A stretch of 64,000 nt of DNA from Nocardia brevicatena NBRC 12119. Its GTDB lineage: Bacteria > Actinomycetota > Actinomycetes > Mycobacteriales > Mycobacteriaceae. Below the pieces are notes generated by a model. It had not been told where the DNA came from, searched no databases, and worked only from the letters and a program-made list of their open reading frames with translations. Numbering within the stretch: position 1 is the stretch's first letter; each line of letters opens with the position of its first letter. This document shows, in pieces, positions 45,905 through 55,231 of the stretch. A program made the translations under genes and the position numbers. Location of the stretch: contig NZ_BAFU01000044.1 in assembly GCF_000308495.1 (NCBI RefSeq), forward strand, positions 62,001-126,000. The letters run 5' to 3'.

Positions 45905-46530
45905 CCTCGGTTGTGCTGCTGGACTACGGTTCCGGCAATCTGCATTCCGCTCAGCGCGCCCTGATCCGCGCCGGCGCCCAGGTGGAGGTGACCGCTGACC
46001 CTCAGGCCGCCTTGGCGGCCGACGGTTTGGTGGTTCCCGGTGTCGGTGCCTTCGCCGCCTGTATGGCAGGACTGCGTGCCGTGCGCGGTGAGCGCATCAT
46101 CGGTCAGCGCCTCGCCGGTTCCCGCCCGGTGCTCGGTATCTGCGTGGGCATGCAGATCCTCTTCGAGCGGGGCGTCGAATTCGGCGTGGAAACCGAGGGC
46201 TGCGCCGAATGGCCCGGTACCGTCGACCGCCTCGAGGCGCCGGTCCTGCCGCATATGGGCTGGAACACCGTCCAGGCTCCTGCCGACACCGTGCTGTTCG
46301 CCGGTATGGACCCCGACACCCGCTTCTATTTCGTCCACACCTACGCCGCCCGGACCTGGGAACTTCCCCCCAGCGATCATCTCGCCGAACCGAAACTCAC
46401 CTGGGCCCACCACGGTGGGCCCTTCCTGGCCGCGGTGGAGAACGGTGTGCTGTCGGCCACCCAGTTCCATCCGGAGAAGTCCGGCGACGCCGGCGCCCAA
46501 CTGCTGCGCAACTGGATCAAGTCGCTCTGA
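45901..46530 (+). CDS. hisH: Imidazole glycerol phosphate synthase, glutaminase subunit
   Basis: Class I glutamine amidotransferase supplying ammonia to HisF. 209 residues. The nucleophile cysteine is in [14 protein letters not shown] near residue 82, and the histidine/glutamate of the triad are in [29 protein letters not shown] and [12 protein letters not shown] form the oxyanion region. GTG 45901 overlaps the hisB stop. The partner hisF lies 3.4 kb downstream, after an interruption and priA-impA. Confidence 0.96.
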   Translation: MTSVVLLDYGSGNLHSAQRALIRAGAQVEVTADPQAALAADGLVVPGVGAFAACMAGLRAVRGERIIGQRLAGSRPVLGICVGMQILFERGVEFGVETEGCAEWPGTVDRLEAPVLPHMGWNTVQAPADTVLFAGMDPDTRFYFVHTYAARTWELPPSDHLAEPKLTWAHHGGPFLAAVENGVLSATQFHPEKSGDAGAQLLRNWIKSL

Positions 46531-46548
46531 GACGCAGCGGCCGCATCG

Positions 46549-46977
46549 TCATGTTGTACTGCGGTGCGGTCTCTCGATCGTGTATCGCGCGCGGGTCAGT
46601 ACCTCGTCCGTCACGAAACGCTCGGCCTCCCAGGAATCGGTGGCCAGGCGGACGCGCCCGCGCCAGGTTCGCATGATCTTCGCGTGCACCGGCCAGCGGA
46701 CGAATCGCCGCATATCCTGTTCTGTCTTCCAGACCGAGATCGAGCCGCCGCGTAGTTCGGCGGGTCTTCCCCACAGCCACAGTCCGACCGCGCCGTGCAT
46801 TACCGGCCAGGTGCGTGCGAGGTCCATGCCCGTCGCGTAGATCCGGCGGGCATCCTCGGCGGATACCGAGAGGAAGTCGGTGACGCCGACGAACACCGTT
46901 CCAGGGTCGTCGGCGCAGGGACCGGCGGCCCAGGGCATGAGCACCGTCCCCTCCGATGTCAATTGCTCAGTACTCAT
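46549..46977 (-). CDS. Small alpha/beta-barrel protein, possibly monooxygenase-like
   Basis: 142 residues, no signal peptide. GTVFVGVTDFLSVSAEDARRIYATGMDLARTW, ELRGGSISVWKTEQDMRRFVRWPVHAKIMRTWRG and SWEAERF resemble dimeric alpha/beta-barrel proteins related to antibiotic-biosynthesis monooxygenases and spheroidene-monooxygenase-like proteins. The resemblance is in pattern only, and no catalytic residue can be assigned. The gene opposes hisH, with its stop 18 bases beyond that of hisH, and is part of the segment that separates hisH from priA. Confidence 0.6.
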   Translation of the reverse strand: MSTEQLTSEGTVLMPWAAGPCADDPGTVFVGVTDFLSVSAEDARRIYATGMDLARTWPVMHGAVGLWLWGRPAELRGGSISVWKTEQDMRRFVRWPVHAKIMRTWRGRVRLATDSWEAERFVTDEVLTRARYTIERPHRSTT

Positions 46978-47155
46978 GGCTCTCCTCTGTTCGCTGTTCG
47001 TCGGCTCGACACGAGCTTATAATAAGCAATCGCGTACAGTAAGCTAGCGCTTATTAAATATCAACGCCACGGTCGCATCCTCGCCGTGGGCCCATTGCCA
47101 CTCACGGGCGAATGCCCTGCGCCCAGACCGGGTCCGTCGCGACACTCGACAGGCG

Positions 47156-47623
47156 TCAGCCCTGTGTGGTGCGGATCGCGTCGAAGTGATAGACCTCGCC
47201 GCGGGTGTACTGCGGTGCCGATGGCGGGGTGGTGGCTTCGGTGTCCTTGCGCGCGAAGACCACCAGAAGGTTCGCCCGCACGGTCGCGCTGTCCCCGTCC
47301 AGGTCGATTCGCACATTGGTGACGAAGTGCTGAATCGCGTAGTCCGGCCGGTGGTTGCGGGACGCCTGTGCGATGAGCGCATCTCGCCCTCGGGCCTGTC
47401 CGCCCGGAGTCCGGGCGGTGGCGTCCACGGTGTAGGTGGCATGCAGATCGGCGAACCGGCCCTCGTCGAGTGAGCTGCCGAGGCGGTCGACCAGGGCGGT
47501 GATCTCCATTCGGTCGCCCAGGTGCCGGTGCGCGTCGGCGGCCTCGTCGGGGCGGGTGCCGGTGCATGCGGCGACGAACGCGGGCGGGAGCAGTGCCGGC
47601 GACAGGATGCGCCTGATGTTCAT
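47156..47623 (-). CDS. SnoaL/NTF2-like lipoprotein, probably truncated
   Basis: 155 residues. A short hydrophobic leader ends in FVAAC, a plausible lipobox, so the protein may be lipid-anchored outside the cell. The rest is one NTF2-like domain: RMEITALVDRLGSSLDEGRFADLHATYTVDATARTPGG, VTNVRIDLDGDSATVRANLLVVF and a last strand reaching AIRTTQG. There the frame stops at TGA, but the same frame continues for 17 codons (47102-47155) as a good family ending, with V-W-A-Q-G. A TGG-to-TGA change would explain this. The gene is divergent from a MarR regulator, with palindromes between them. Confidence 0.62.
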   Translation of the reverse strand: MNIRRILSPALLPPAFVAACTGTRPDEAADAHRHLGDRMEITALVDRLGSSLDEGRFADLHATYTVDATARTPGGQARGRDALIAQASRNHRPDYAIQHFVTNVRIDLDGDSATVRANLLVVFARKDTEATTPPSAPQYTRGEVYHFDAIRTTQG

Positions 47624-47642
47624 CTCGAACCCCTATCTCCTA

Positions 47643-47673
47643 ATGTTGGCCAGTCCAACATTGGCGTTGCCAA
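47643..47673. promoter_or_regulatory. Palindromes between the NTF2-like and MarR genes (probable MarR operator)
   Basis: ATGTTGG-CCAGT-CCAACAT (47643-47661) is a perfect inverted repeat. It shares a base with TTGGC-GTT-GCCAA (47661-47673). Related half-sites continue to 47700. The block sits between the two divergent start codons. Confidence 0.65.
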
Positions 47674-47720
47674 CAATACCTATTGTGGGCCACGCCAACA
47701 AGAGAGGTAGGTTGTCGGTC

Positions 47721-48182
47721 ATGCAGATCGCGCACGACGGCGCCGCGGACCGGTTACGTGAATTGCCCACCCGGCTGGTGGGTCAGGCCGCCATACTGGC
47801 GGACCGCGCAAGCGACCGGGCCTTCGCGGGTACCGGCTCACGCCGCCACCATTTCGCCCTGCTCGCCACACTCGCCCAGTTCGGCCCGCTCAGCCAGGCC
47901 GAACTCGGCCGACGCACCCATATCGATCGCAGCGATATCGTCGCGGCCGTCAATGACCTGGTCGCCCGCGACCTGGTCCTACGCGATCCCGATCCCGCCG
48001 ACCGGCGCCGCAATATCGTCACGCTCACCGACGCCGGCGCGCGGCACCTCGCCGTCCTGGACGACCGTCTGGCCGCCGCGCAGGACGAACTGCTGCTCGG
48101 CCTGTCCGCCACCGAGCGCCGCCAATTCGTTCGTCTCCTGACCCGCGTCCTCGACGCGCACGCGGGTTGCCCGCCGGCCTGA
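47721..48182 (+). CDS. MarR-family regulator (divergent from an NTF2-like gene)
   Basis: 153 residues. Winged helix: RRHHFALLATLAQFGPLSQAELGRRTHIDRSDIVAAVNDLVARDLVLRDPDPADRRRNIVTLTDAG, with helices at both ends for the dimer. A single cysteine lies at the C terminus (HAGCPPA). ATG 47721 has GAGAGG upstream. Palindromes directly before it suggest autoregulation and control of the divergent, apparently truncated NTF2-like gene. It is inserted in the histidine gene block and ends ~215 bases before priA. Confidence 0.9.
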   Translation: MQIAHDGAADRLRELPTRLVGQAAILADRASDRAFAGTGSRRHHFALLATLAQFGPLSQAELGRRTHIDRSDIVAAVNDLVARDLVLRDPDPADRRRNIVTLTDAGARHLAVLDDRLAAAQDELLLGLSATERRQFVRLLTRVLDAHAGCPPA

Positions 48183-48398
48183 GCCGGCCCGCGCTCACCG
48201 CCGGCCGAGGGCCGTGGCCACCGCCTCTTCCGGGCCGGACGCCACAATGGCCGCGTCGAGCCGGTCCCCGTCCGCGTCCACGATCTGCCAACCGCCGAGC
48301 GAGACCACGGGAATTCCGCCGCGCCCTCCCGAGGACACGGTGCCGGTATCCGCGGGCCGACACGTGGTTGTCGAGGTCGAGCCACTAGGCTGAGCGGA

Positions 48399-49130
48399 GT
48401 GAGTCTAGTGCTGTTACCCGCGGTCGATGTCGCCAATGGAGAGGCCGTGCGTCTCGTTCAGGGAGAGGCCGGCAGCGAAACCGGCTACGGGTCGCCCCGG
48501 GATGCGGCGCTGGCCTGGCAGGAGGCCGGCGCCGCATGGGTGCACCTGGTCGATCTGGACGCCGCGTTCGGGCGCGGGTCCAACCGTGAGCTGCTCGCGC
48601 AGGTGGTCGGTGAGCTCGATGTGAAGGTGGAGCTGTCCGGCGGAATCCGCGACGACGAGTCCTTGAAGGCCGCGCTGGCCACCGGATGCGCGCGGGTGAA
48701 CCTGGGCACCGCGGCGCTGGAGGATCCGACATGGTGCGCCCGCGCCATCGCCGAATACGGTGACCGGATCGCGGTCGGCCTGGATGTGCGGATCGTGGAC
48801 GGCGAACACCGGCTCCGCGGCCGCGGCTGGGTCAGCGACGGCGGGGATCTGTGGGAGGTGCTGGAGCGGCTCGAACACGACGGCTGCTCGCGCTATGTGG
48901 TCACCGATGTGACCAAGGACGGCACCCTCACCGGCCCCAACCTGGACCTGCTGCGCGATGTGTGCGCCGCCACCGAGGCCCCGGTCATCGCCTCCGGCGG
49001 CGTCTCCACCCTCGACGACCTGGTGGCGATCTCCGAACTCGGACCCGACGGCGTGGAAGGGGCGATTGTCGGCAAGGCGCTGTACGCGGGCCGGTTCACC
49101 CTGCCCGAGGCCCTGGCCGCGGTGCGCTGA
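48399..49130 (+). CDS. priA: PriA: bifunctional HisA/TrpF phosphoribosyl isomerase
   Basis: 243 residues, a (beta/alpha)8 barrel. It isomerises ProFAR (histidine) and, in actinobacteria lacking trpF, PRA (tryptophan). The catalytic aspartates are in [14 protein letters not shown] (residue ~11) and [16 protein letters not shown] (~175). Phosphate sites are [13 protein letters not shown] and [12 protein letters not shown], and RGRGW is the flexible loop typical of PriA. TAGGCT ends 7 bases before the GTG, a leaderless layout, so it starts a new unit: priA-impA-hisF. No trpF exists in the trp block of this window, which fits the dual role. Confidence 0.94.
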   Translation: MSLVLLPAVDVANGEAVRLVQGEAGSETGYGSPRDAALAWQEAGAAWVHLVDLDAAFGRGSNRELLAQVVGELDVKVELSGGIRDDESLKAALATGCARVNLGTAALEDPTWCARAIAEYGDRIAVGLDVRIVDGEHRLRGRGWVSDGGDLWEVLERLEHDGCSRYVVTDVTKDGTLTGPNLDLLRDVCAATEAPVIASGGVSTLDDLVAISELGPDGVEGAIVGKALYAGRFTLPEALAAVR

Positions 49131-49136
49131 TCCGCG

Positions 49137-49949
49137 ATGGCCACCACCGACCTGTCCGCGCTGCTCAGCCTGGCCGCCGAGATCCTCGACGGGATCGAAC
49201 CGCGTTTCCGGGAAGGGCAGGGTGCGCCCAGCGCGGTCGCGAAGGGCTCCAAGGACTTCGCCACCGAACTCGACCTGGAACTGGAGCGCACCATTGCCGA
49301 ACAGCTGACCCGGCGCACCGGAATCGAGGTACACGGCGAGGAATTCGGTGGCCCCCGGCTGATCGGCGGCACCGCCTGGGTGCTCGACCCCATCGACGGC
49401 ACCTTCAACTATTCGGCCGGGCATCCCCTGTCGGGCACCCTGCTCGCCCTGGTGCGCGACGGTGAGCCGGTTCTCGGCATGACCTGGCTGCCGGTCCTCG
49501 GACAGCACTACGCCGCTGTCGACGGCGGGCCGCTGTTGCTCAACGGTAAACCGCAGTCCTCGCTGGCGCGGGGAACCCTCGCCGAGTCGATGATCGGGTT
49601 CGGGGCGTTCAATATCGACTCCACCGGCCGGATCCCGGGCCGGATCCGCTTCGATATGCTCGGCACGCTGAGCCGACTGTCGTCGCGGGTGCGGATGCAC
49701 GGTTCCACCGGCATCGATCTGGCCTACACCGCCGCCGGGATCCTGGGCGGCACCATCGTATTCGGCCATCACCCCTGGGACAACGCCGGCGGTGTCGTCC
49801 TGGTGCGCGCCGCGGGCGGCGTGATAACCGACCTGGCCGGGAACCCGTGGACCATCGAATCCGGGTCCGTGCTGGCCGCCGCGCCCGGCGTGCACACCGA
49901 ATTGGTCGAGATGATCGCCGCGACCCGCGGCAGTGAGGTGAGGCGATGA
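49137..49949 (+). CDS. impA: Inositol-monophosphatase-family phosphatase (ImpA type)
   Basis: 270 residues with the metal-dependent IMPase signatures: [41 protein letters not shown] (metal aspartates) and the C-terminal [18 protein letters not shown]. It lies between priA and hisF, as in mycobacteria (ImpA). Two roles are possible: inositol phosphate hydrolysis for mycothiol and phosphatidylinositol, or histidinol phosphatase (HisN-like). The hisB here lacks a phosphatase domain, so the second is a real option. Its stop overlaps the ATG of hisF. Confidence 0.9.
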   Translation: MATTDLSALLSLAAEILDGIEPRFREGQGAPSAVAKGSKDFATELDLELERTIAEQLTRRTGIEVHGEEFGGPRLIGGTAWVLDPIDGTFNYSAGHPLSGTLLALVRDGEPVLGMTWLPVLGQHYAAVDGGPLLLNGKPQSSLARGTLAESMIGFGAFNIDSTGRIPGRIRFDMLGTLSRLSSRVRMHGSTGIDLAYTAAGILGGTIVFGHHPWDNAGGVVLVRAAGGVITDLAGNPWTIESGSVLAAAPGVHTELVEMIAATRGSEVRR

Positions 49950-50719
49950 CACTGGCGGTCCGCGTGATTCCGTGCCTGGATGTCGACGCCGGACGCGTGG
50001 TCAAGGGGGTCAGGTTCCAGAACCTGCGCGACGCCGGCGACCCGGTGGAACTGGCCGCGGCCTACGACGCCCAAGGCGCCGACGAACTCACCTTCCTCGA
50101 CGTCACCGCCTCCAGCGGGGACCGCGACACCATGCTCGACGTGGTGACCCGCACCGCGGAACAGATCTTCATCCCGCTCACCGTGGGCGGCGGTGTGCGC
50201 ACCGTCGAGGATGTGGACCGGCTGCTGCGCGCGGGCGCGGACAAGGTTTCGGTCAATACCGCCGCCATCGCTCGACCGGAGGTGCTGCGGGAGATGTCGC
50301 AGCGGTTCGGCTCGCAGTGCATCGTCCTGTCGGTGGATGCCCGCACCGTTGTGGAGGGAGAGCCGGACACCCCGTCCGGGTGGGAGGTCACCACCCACGG
50401 CGGTAAGCGCGGCACCGGTATCGATGCCGTGGAATGGGCGGTCCGCGGTGCCGAGCTCGGCGTGGGGGAAATCCTGCTCAACTCGATGGACGCCGACGGC
50501 ACCAAGGCCGGATTCGACCTGCCCATGATTCGTACCGTCCGCGCGGCCGTGTCGATCCCCGTGATCGCCAGCGGCGGCGCGGGTGCGGTCGAACATTTCG
50601 TACCGGCGGTGCAGGCGGGTGCCGACGCGGTGCTCGCCGCCAGCGTGTTCCACTTCGGTGAACTGACCATCCCACAGGTGAAGGACGCGATGCGGGAGGC
50701 GGACCTGGTGGTTCGCTGA
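49946..50719 (+). CDS. hisF: Imidazole glycerol phosphate synthase, cyclase subunit
   Basis: 257 residues, a (beta/alpha)8 barrel that uses ammonia from HisH to make imidazole glycerol phosphate and [25 protein letters not shown] carries the catalytic aspartate (~11), [17 protein letters not shown] the second (~130 in the usual numbering), and [12 protein letters not shown] and [12 protein letters not shown] the two phosphate sites. ATG 49946 overlaps the impA stop. Last gene of priA-impA-hisF. Confidence 0.97.
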   Translation: MTLAVRVIPCLDVDAGRVVKGVRFQNLRDAGDPVELAAAYDAQGADELTFLDVTASSGDRDTMLDVVTRTAEQIFIPLTVGGGVRTVEDVDRLLRAGADKVSVNTAAIARPEVLREMSQRFGSQCIVLSVDARTVVEGEPDTPSGWEVTTHGGKRGTGIDAVEWAVRGAELGVGEILLNSMDADGTKAGFDLPMIRTVRAAVSIPVIASGGAGAVEHFVPAVQAGADAVLAASVFHFGELTIPQVKDAMREADLVVR

Positions 50720-50846
50720 CGCCACCGATGCGGTGTTCTCACCCGTCCGAACCGCCCCCCCGGGGGCAACCGCCGCCACATGGCGCCTGCTCGGCGAACC
50801 GGCCCGCACGACCACCGTGGTGCCCTCCTCGGTATAAAGGGACACC

Positions 50847-51191
50847 ATGAGCCTCGATCCCGCTATCGCCGCCCGCCTCAAGCGCAACGACGCCGGTCTG
50901 GTGGCCGCGGTGGCGCAGGAACGGAGCACCGGCGATGTGCTGATGGTCGCCTGGATGGACGATGAGGCGCTGGCCCGCACCCTGGAAACCCGTAGGGCCA
51001 CCTACTTCTCGCGGTCGCGCGGGCGGCACTGGGTCAAGGGCGAGACCTCCGGGCACACCCAGTACGTGCACGAGGTGCGGTTGGACTGCGACGGTGACAC
51101 CGTCCTGTTGGTGGTGGATCAGCAGGGCGCGGCCTGCCACACCGGGACCCACACCTGTTTCGATATCGATGTACTGCTGACCGACTCCTGA
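50847..51191 (+). CDS. hisI: Phosphoribosyl-AMP cyclohydrolase
   Basis: 114 residues. Opens the adenine ring of phosphoribosyl-AMP in histidine synthesis. Seen are [55 protein letters not shown], the zinc-binding cysteine in [12 protein letters not shown] and [10 protein letters not shown]. No HisE (pyrophosphohydrolase) domain is fused, as usual in actinobacteria. AAAGGGAC lies just before ATG 50847. It follows hisF after 127 bases, so it may have its own promoter. Confidence 0.96.
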   Translation: MSLDPAIAARLKRNDAGLVAAVAQERSTGDVLMVAWMDDEALARTLETRRATYFSRSRGRHWVKGETSGHTQYVHEVRLDCDGDTVLLVVDQQGAACHTGTHTCFDIDVLLTDS

Positions 51192-51233
51192 TACCCGTCT
51201 TCGCCGACGTGCCCGGACCGGCGCGAGCTCGGG

Positions 51234-51716
51234 TCAGTTGTCGGGGGACGGGTAGGGGGCGCGTTCGATCCCGACGGCCAACTGGGTGTTGAGCGCCTCG
51301 CCGAGTTCGGCCAGGGTGGTCGTCTGGTCGGTGTCGAGGCCGTCGAACACCAGTCGTCGGATCATGTCCAGATAGCCGGGGGCGGCCTCCACCACCTTTC
51401 GATGTCCCGCCTCGCTGAGCACCGCCTGGACTCCGCGCCGGCCGCTGGTCGACGAGCGGCGCGCCCAACCCATCCGTTCCAGCTTGGAGACCACATGAGA
51501 AAGCCGTGATAGCGATGAATTTGCCCTGTGGGCGAGCTCGCTCATCTGCAGTCGGCGTTCGGGAGCTTCCGACAACAGGGTCAGGACCCAGTACTCGAAA
51601 TGCGTCACGCCGGATTCGCGCTGGAGTTCGGTGTCCAGCGCACCCGGAAGCCGGGTCATCAGCGCGACGATAGAGCGCCACGCACGTTCCTCGACAGGGC
51701 TCAGCCACTTCGTCAC
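51234..51716 (-). CDS. MarR-family regulator upstream of a large hairpin
   Basis: 160 residues from GTG 51714-51716, preferred over the start at 51782 because AGAAGG lies 6 bases upstream and WLSPVEERAWRSIVALM is the usual MarR beginning. Winged helix: VTHFEYWVLTLLSEAPERRLQMSELAHRANSSLSRLSHVVSKLERMGWARRSSTSGRRGVQAVLSEAG. It lies downstream of the peroxiredoxin gene on the same strand, with a 42-base nested inverted repeat between them. It might sense oxidants, but no conserved redox cysteine is visible, so that is speculation. Confidence 0.88.
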   Translation of the reverse strand: MTKWLSPVEERAWRSIVALMTRLPGALDTELQRESGVTHFEYWVLTLLSEAPERRLQMSELAHRANSSLSRLSHVVSKLERMGWARRSSTSGRRGVQAVLSEAGHRKVVEAAPGYLDMIRRLVFDGLDTDQTTTLAELGEALNTQLAVGIERAPYPSPDN

Positions 51717-51805
51717 GTGTGCCTTCTCTCCAGACAAGTGACGTGGTTCGAATTCAGTCACCCGCTCTCTCGAGTTTGCCACGGCTTCGCTCGCTCGTGT
51801 GGGAG

Positions 51806-51847
51806 GTGTGAATGACAGTTCTCACTCGGACGTGAGGTCATTCACAC
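51806..51847. promoter_or_regulatory. Nested perfect inverted repeats upstream of the MarR gene
   Basis: GTGTGAATGAC (51806-51816) pairs with GTCATTCACAC (51837-51847). Inside it, CTCAC (51821-51825) pairs with GTGAG (51832-51836). It is either a MarR operator with two nested palindromes or a terminator for the peroxiredoxin gene, whose stop lies 47 bases away. The lack of GC-richness in the long arms favours an operator. Confidence 0.55.
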
Positions 51848-51893
51848 AGCGGTCCCTCGAGCCCGGTCACCGACTCGCGGCGAACGCGACAAT

Positions 51894-52358
51894 TCAGGAC
51901 GCCGACCGCTCCCGCAGGAACCTCAGCGCTTCGTCGGCGTGTATGTTCGCGCGTAGTTCACCGCTCACCACGGTGAGTATCCGCCGATCGCGGTCGATGA
52001 CGAAGGTGCGCCGTTTGACCGGCATCAGCAGGCCGAACAGTCCGCGTTTGACGCCGAATCGCCGCGCCACCGACCCGTCGGTGTCCGACAGCAGCGGATA
52101 GTCCAGCCGCTGGGCGCCGGCGAAACCGGCCTGGGTGTCCACCGCGTCGGTGCTGATCCCGGCGCAGCTCGCGCCCAGTTCGGCGAACTCGGCGCTCAGA
52201 TCGCGGAAATGGCAGGCCTCCGCCGTGCACACCGGGGTGTTCGCGGCCGGATAGAAGAACAGGACGAGCAGGCCCGCGGCCAGCAGATCGTCCAGGGAAC
52301 GCCGGGTGCCGGTCTGGTCGGGGAGTTCGAATGCGGGAGCGAGTTGTCCGGTTCTCAT
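51894..52358 (-). CDS. Bcp-type peroxiredoxin
   Basis: 154 residues of the thioredoxin-fold Bcp/PrxQ group. LVLFFYPAANTPVCTAEACHFRD carries the peroxidatic cysteine (C44) and the probable resolving cysteine (C49, C-x4-C). The usual T-P-G-C is T-P-V-C here. An arginine of the active site is near the centre, and RRTFVIDRDRRILTV is the normal end strand. It reduces hydrogen peroxide and organic hydroperoxides with thiol donors. The position before trpE corresponds to bcpB in mycobacteria. Divergent from trpE. Confidence 0.92.
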   Translation of the reverse strand: MRTGQLAPAFELPDQTGTRRSLDDLLAAGLLVLFFYPAANTPVCTAEACHFRDLSAEFAELGASCAGISTDAVDTQAGFAGAQRLDYPLLSDTDGSVARRFGVKRGLFGLLMPVKRRTFVIDRDRRILTVVSGELRANIHADEALRFLRERSAS

Positions 52359-52436
52359 ACGGCGACGCTACCGGTGCCCGCCCTACCAGGCGGGGTGTGA
52401 CGAGCGGTCCTCGAGCCGTCCTGGGATGATGGGCGG

Positions 52437-54041
52437 ATGCACGGTGTGCTCTCTTCCACGACAACCCGCGAACGTTTCCGAGAACTGGCCGCGGAACACC
52501 GCGTTGTCCCGGTGACCCGGAAGGTGCTGGCGGATTCGGAGACCCCCCTGTCGGCCTATCGCAAACTGGCCGGTGATCGGGCGGGGACCTTCCTGTTCGA
52601 ATCCGCGGAAAACGGCAGATCCTGGTCGCGTTGGTCATTTATCGGGGCGGGCAGTCCGTCCGCGCTGACCGTCGTGGACGACGCCGCCGCTTGGCTGGGC
52701 GTCACCCCCGCGGACGCACCGACCGGCGGCGACCCGCTGGACGCCCTGCGGGAAACCCTGGAATTGCTGCGCACCGAACGTCTGCCCGGACTGCCGCCGC
52801 TCACCGGCGGTATGGTCGGATACCTCGGCTACGACGCGGTGCGGCGTATGGAACGCCTCCCCGAGATCGCCGTCGACGACCTGCGGCTGCCGGAGATGGT
52901 GTTGCTGCTGGCCACCGACCTGGCCGCCTTCGACCACCACGAGGGCGCGATCACCCTCATCGCGAACGCGGTCAACTGGAACGGCACCGCCGAACGCGTC
53001 GACGAGGCCTACGACGACGCCGTCGCCCGACTGGACCGGATGACCGCCGCGCTGGCCGCGCCCGCGCCGTCCACGGTATCGGTGTTCGATCAGCCCGAGC
53101 CGGTGTTCCGCCGCTCCCGTACCCCGGAACAGTTCGGGGCCGGGGTGCGACACCTGGTGCGGGAGATCGAGGCGGGTGAGGCGTTCCAGGTGGTGCTGTC
53201 GCAGCGGTTCGAGATGGACTACGGCGGCACCCCGATCGATTTGTACCGGATGCTGCGCGCGGCCAACCCGAGCCCGTACATGTACCTGCTGCACATCCCC
53301 GACTCCGCCGGCGGCACCGCGTTCTCCATAGTCGGTTCCAGCCCGGAATCCCTGGTGACGGTGAAGGACGGCGTGGCCACCACGCACCCGATCGCGGGCA
53401 CCCGCTGGCGTGGTGCCGGCGAGGAGGACGATCTGCTGCTGGAGAAGGGTCTGCTGGCGGACGAGAAGGAGAACGCCGAGCATCTGATGCTGGTGGATCT
53501 CGGTCGCAACGATCTCGGACGGGTCTGCATACCCGGTACGGTGCGGGTGGGCCAGTACCGGCACGTCGAGCGGTACAGCCACGTCATGCACCTGGTCTCC
53601 ACGGTGAGCGGGCACCTGGCCCCCGGCCGGACCGCCCTGGACGCTGTGCGGGCCTGTTTCCCCGCGGGCACCCTGTCCGGTGCGCCCAAGGTGCGGGCCA
53701 TGGAACTGATCGAGGAACTCGAACCCACCCGGCGCGGCGTCTACGGCGGGGTGATCGGTTATCTGGACTTCGCGGGCGACGCCGATACCGCCATCGCCAT
53801 CCGCACCGCCCTGCTCAAAGACGGTGTCGCCTACGTTCAGGCGGGTGCGGGGATCGTGGCCGACTCCGAGGCCGGATACGAGGACACCGAATCCCGGAAC
53901 AAGGCCATGGCGGTGCTGCGCGCCGTCGCGGCGGCCGAAACGGTGCACGCCTTCGGCGAGGACATGGAGACCGGCAACGGACATTCCTCGGTGGCCGCGG
54001 GTACTTCCGCCGCGGTATCCGGGGAAACGGTGGGACTATGA
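52437..54041 (+). CDS. trpE: Anthranilate synthase component I
   Basis: Makes anthranilate from chorismate with ammonia from a TrpG partner encoded elsewhere. 534 residues. The N-terminal regulatory part has [35 protein letters not shown], with the tryptophan-feedback region. The catalytic domain shows [62 protein letters not shown] and [22 protein letters not shown] 52437. Its stop overlaps the ATG of the membrane protein gene, which overlaps or abuts nothing further; trpC has its own start ~290 bases later. Confidence 0.97.
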   Translation: MHGVLSSTTTRERFRELAAEHRVVPVTRKVLADSETPLSAYRKLAGDRAGTFLFESAENGRSWSRWSFIGAGSPSALTVVDDAAAWLGVTPADAPTGGDPLDALRETLELLRTERLPGLPPLTGGMVGYLGYDAVRRMERLPEIAVDDLRLPEMVLLLATDLAAFDHHEGAITLIANAVNWNGTAERVDEAYDDAVARLDRMTAALAAPAPSTVSVFDQPEPVFRRSRTPEQFGAGVRHLVREIEAGEAFQVVLSQRFEMDYGGTPIDLYRMLRAANPSPYMYLLHIPDSAGGTAFSIVGSSPESLVTVKDGVATTHPIAGTRWRGAGEEDDLLLEKGLLADEKENAEHLMLVDLGRNDLGRVCIPGTVRVGQYRHVERYSHVMHLVSTVSGHLAPGRTALDAVRACFPAGTLSGAPKVRAMELIEELEPTRRGVYGGVIGYLDFAGDADTAIAIRTALLKDGVAYVQAGAGIVADSEAGYEDTESRNKAMAVLRAVAAAETVHAFGEDMETGNGHSSVAAGTSAAVSGETVGL

Positions 54042-54940
54042 CGGATCCGGCCAACCCGCCCGAGCCGACCCCGGAGCCGGGCGGGGGGGCGTCCGGGGGC
54101 CCCGGTGCGGACCCCGGGGCCGGGACGCCGGCGGACGAGACGGCCGCATCCTCCGGTGCCGCCTCGCGCGGCCGCGGTCCCGTCGTCCCGCTCGTGCTGC
54201 TGGCTGTCGCGGCCGCCGCGCTGTGGGGTTCGTCCCGGCTGACGTGGGTCACCGTCACCTCGGCCGACGGCCTCACCGAACCGCGCACCGACGAAATCGA
54301 CGGCGGCGTGTGGTTCGGCGCCCTCACTCCGCTGGCCCTGATGCTGCTTGCCGCCGTCGCCGCCGTTCTGGGTACCCGCGGCTGGCCACGCCGGGTGGTC
54401 GGGGTGATCATCGCAATGGCCGCGGCGATCACGGCCGTTCCGCCGCTGGCCCTGCTGAACGGTTCCGGGGCCACCGCCGAACGCGCGGCCGCCCTGGCCG
54501 AACTGCCGGGCCGCGCCGCGGTCCAGGAGGTAGTGACCTCCACCGGTCCGGCCCTGCTGGCCATGGTGGGCGCGGTGGCCGCCTTCCTCGCCGGGGTATT
54601 GCTGGCCCGGATGCCGGAACGCACCACACGCCTGTCCGGCAAGTACGACAATCCGGTGTTCCGACGCGCCGCGGCCACCGATCTGGTCACCAAGCGCCAC
54701 AGCGGCGCACCCACCGCCGAGCCGGTCTCCGAACGGGTGCTCTGGGACGCGCTGGACGCCGGTACCGACCCCACCGAGTCCGATACCGCGGACCGGGATC
54801 CCGACGCCACGACATCCGCGTCCGGCGACCGTGCGGACACGCCCGCGGAGAAGCCGGACGGTTCGGCGGCCCGTGGGGGTGAAGCCGATACCGGCCGCGG
54901 CGACGATCCGACCGACGGCGGGGACCGACACGCCCGGTAG
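54038..54940 (+). CDS. Tryptophan-associated membrane protein (TIGR02234 type)
   Basis: 300 residues. An acidic, glycine/proline-rich N terminus is followed by four membrane segments ([81 protein letters not shown]) and a ~120-residue cytosolic tail rich in D, T and A. The family is always found between trpE and trpC in mycolic-acid actinobacteria, and its job is unknown. ATG 54038 overlaps the trpE stop (ATGA), so it is coupled to trpE. It might move tryptophan or a precursor, which is inference from position. Confidence 0.88.
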   Translation: MTDPANPPEPTPEPGGGASGGPGADPGAGTPADETAASSGAASRGRGPVVPLVLLAVAAAALWGSSRLTWVTVTSADGLTEPRTDEIDGGVWFGALTPLALMLLAAVAAVLGTRGWPRRVVGVIIAMAAAITAVPPLALLNGSGATAERAAALAELPGRAAVQEVVTSTGPALLAMVGAVAAFLAGVLLARMPERTTRLSGKYDNPVFRRAAATDLVTKRHSGAPTAEPVSERVLWDALDAGTDPTESDTADRDPDATTSASGDRADTPAEKPDGSAARGGEADTGRGDDPTDGGDRHAR

Positions 54941-55231
54941 TGGCCGCCCGCGGATCCGGCACCCGCAGACCGCGGCTGCCGGGCCGGAGCCGTGGTATCC
55001 GACACGCCGGAGACCTGCCCTGGTCACGTGGTCGCGGGCGGGGGTGCTCGCCCTGTCCCCGGTCTCGTGTAACCATGAATTGCACCACATTCGGGTTTCG
55101 TTTCGAACGGACCCGCCCCCGACGTAAAGCCCCGACAACGCTCCCTTTACTCTTGATCAGCATCGGTGAGACAGCGCCTGGGGGAAATTCTCCGGCAGTA
55201 CTCGCGTCTCCCCAGAAAGGATTCGAGCCAG

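Noticed and set aside
55051-55140. A trp leader peptide between the membrane protein gene and trpC
   Set aside because: The short frame after ATG 55075 has no tryptophan codons and no terminator/antiterminator pair follows.
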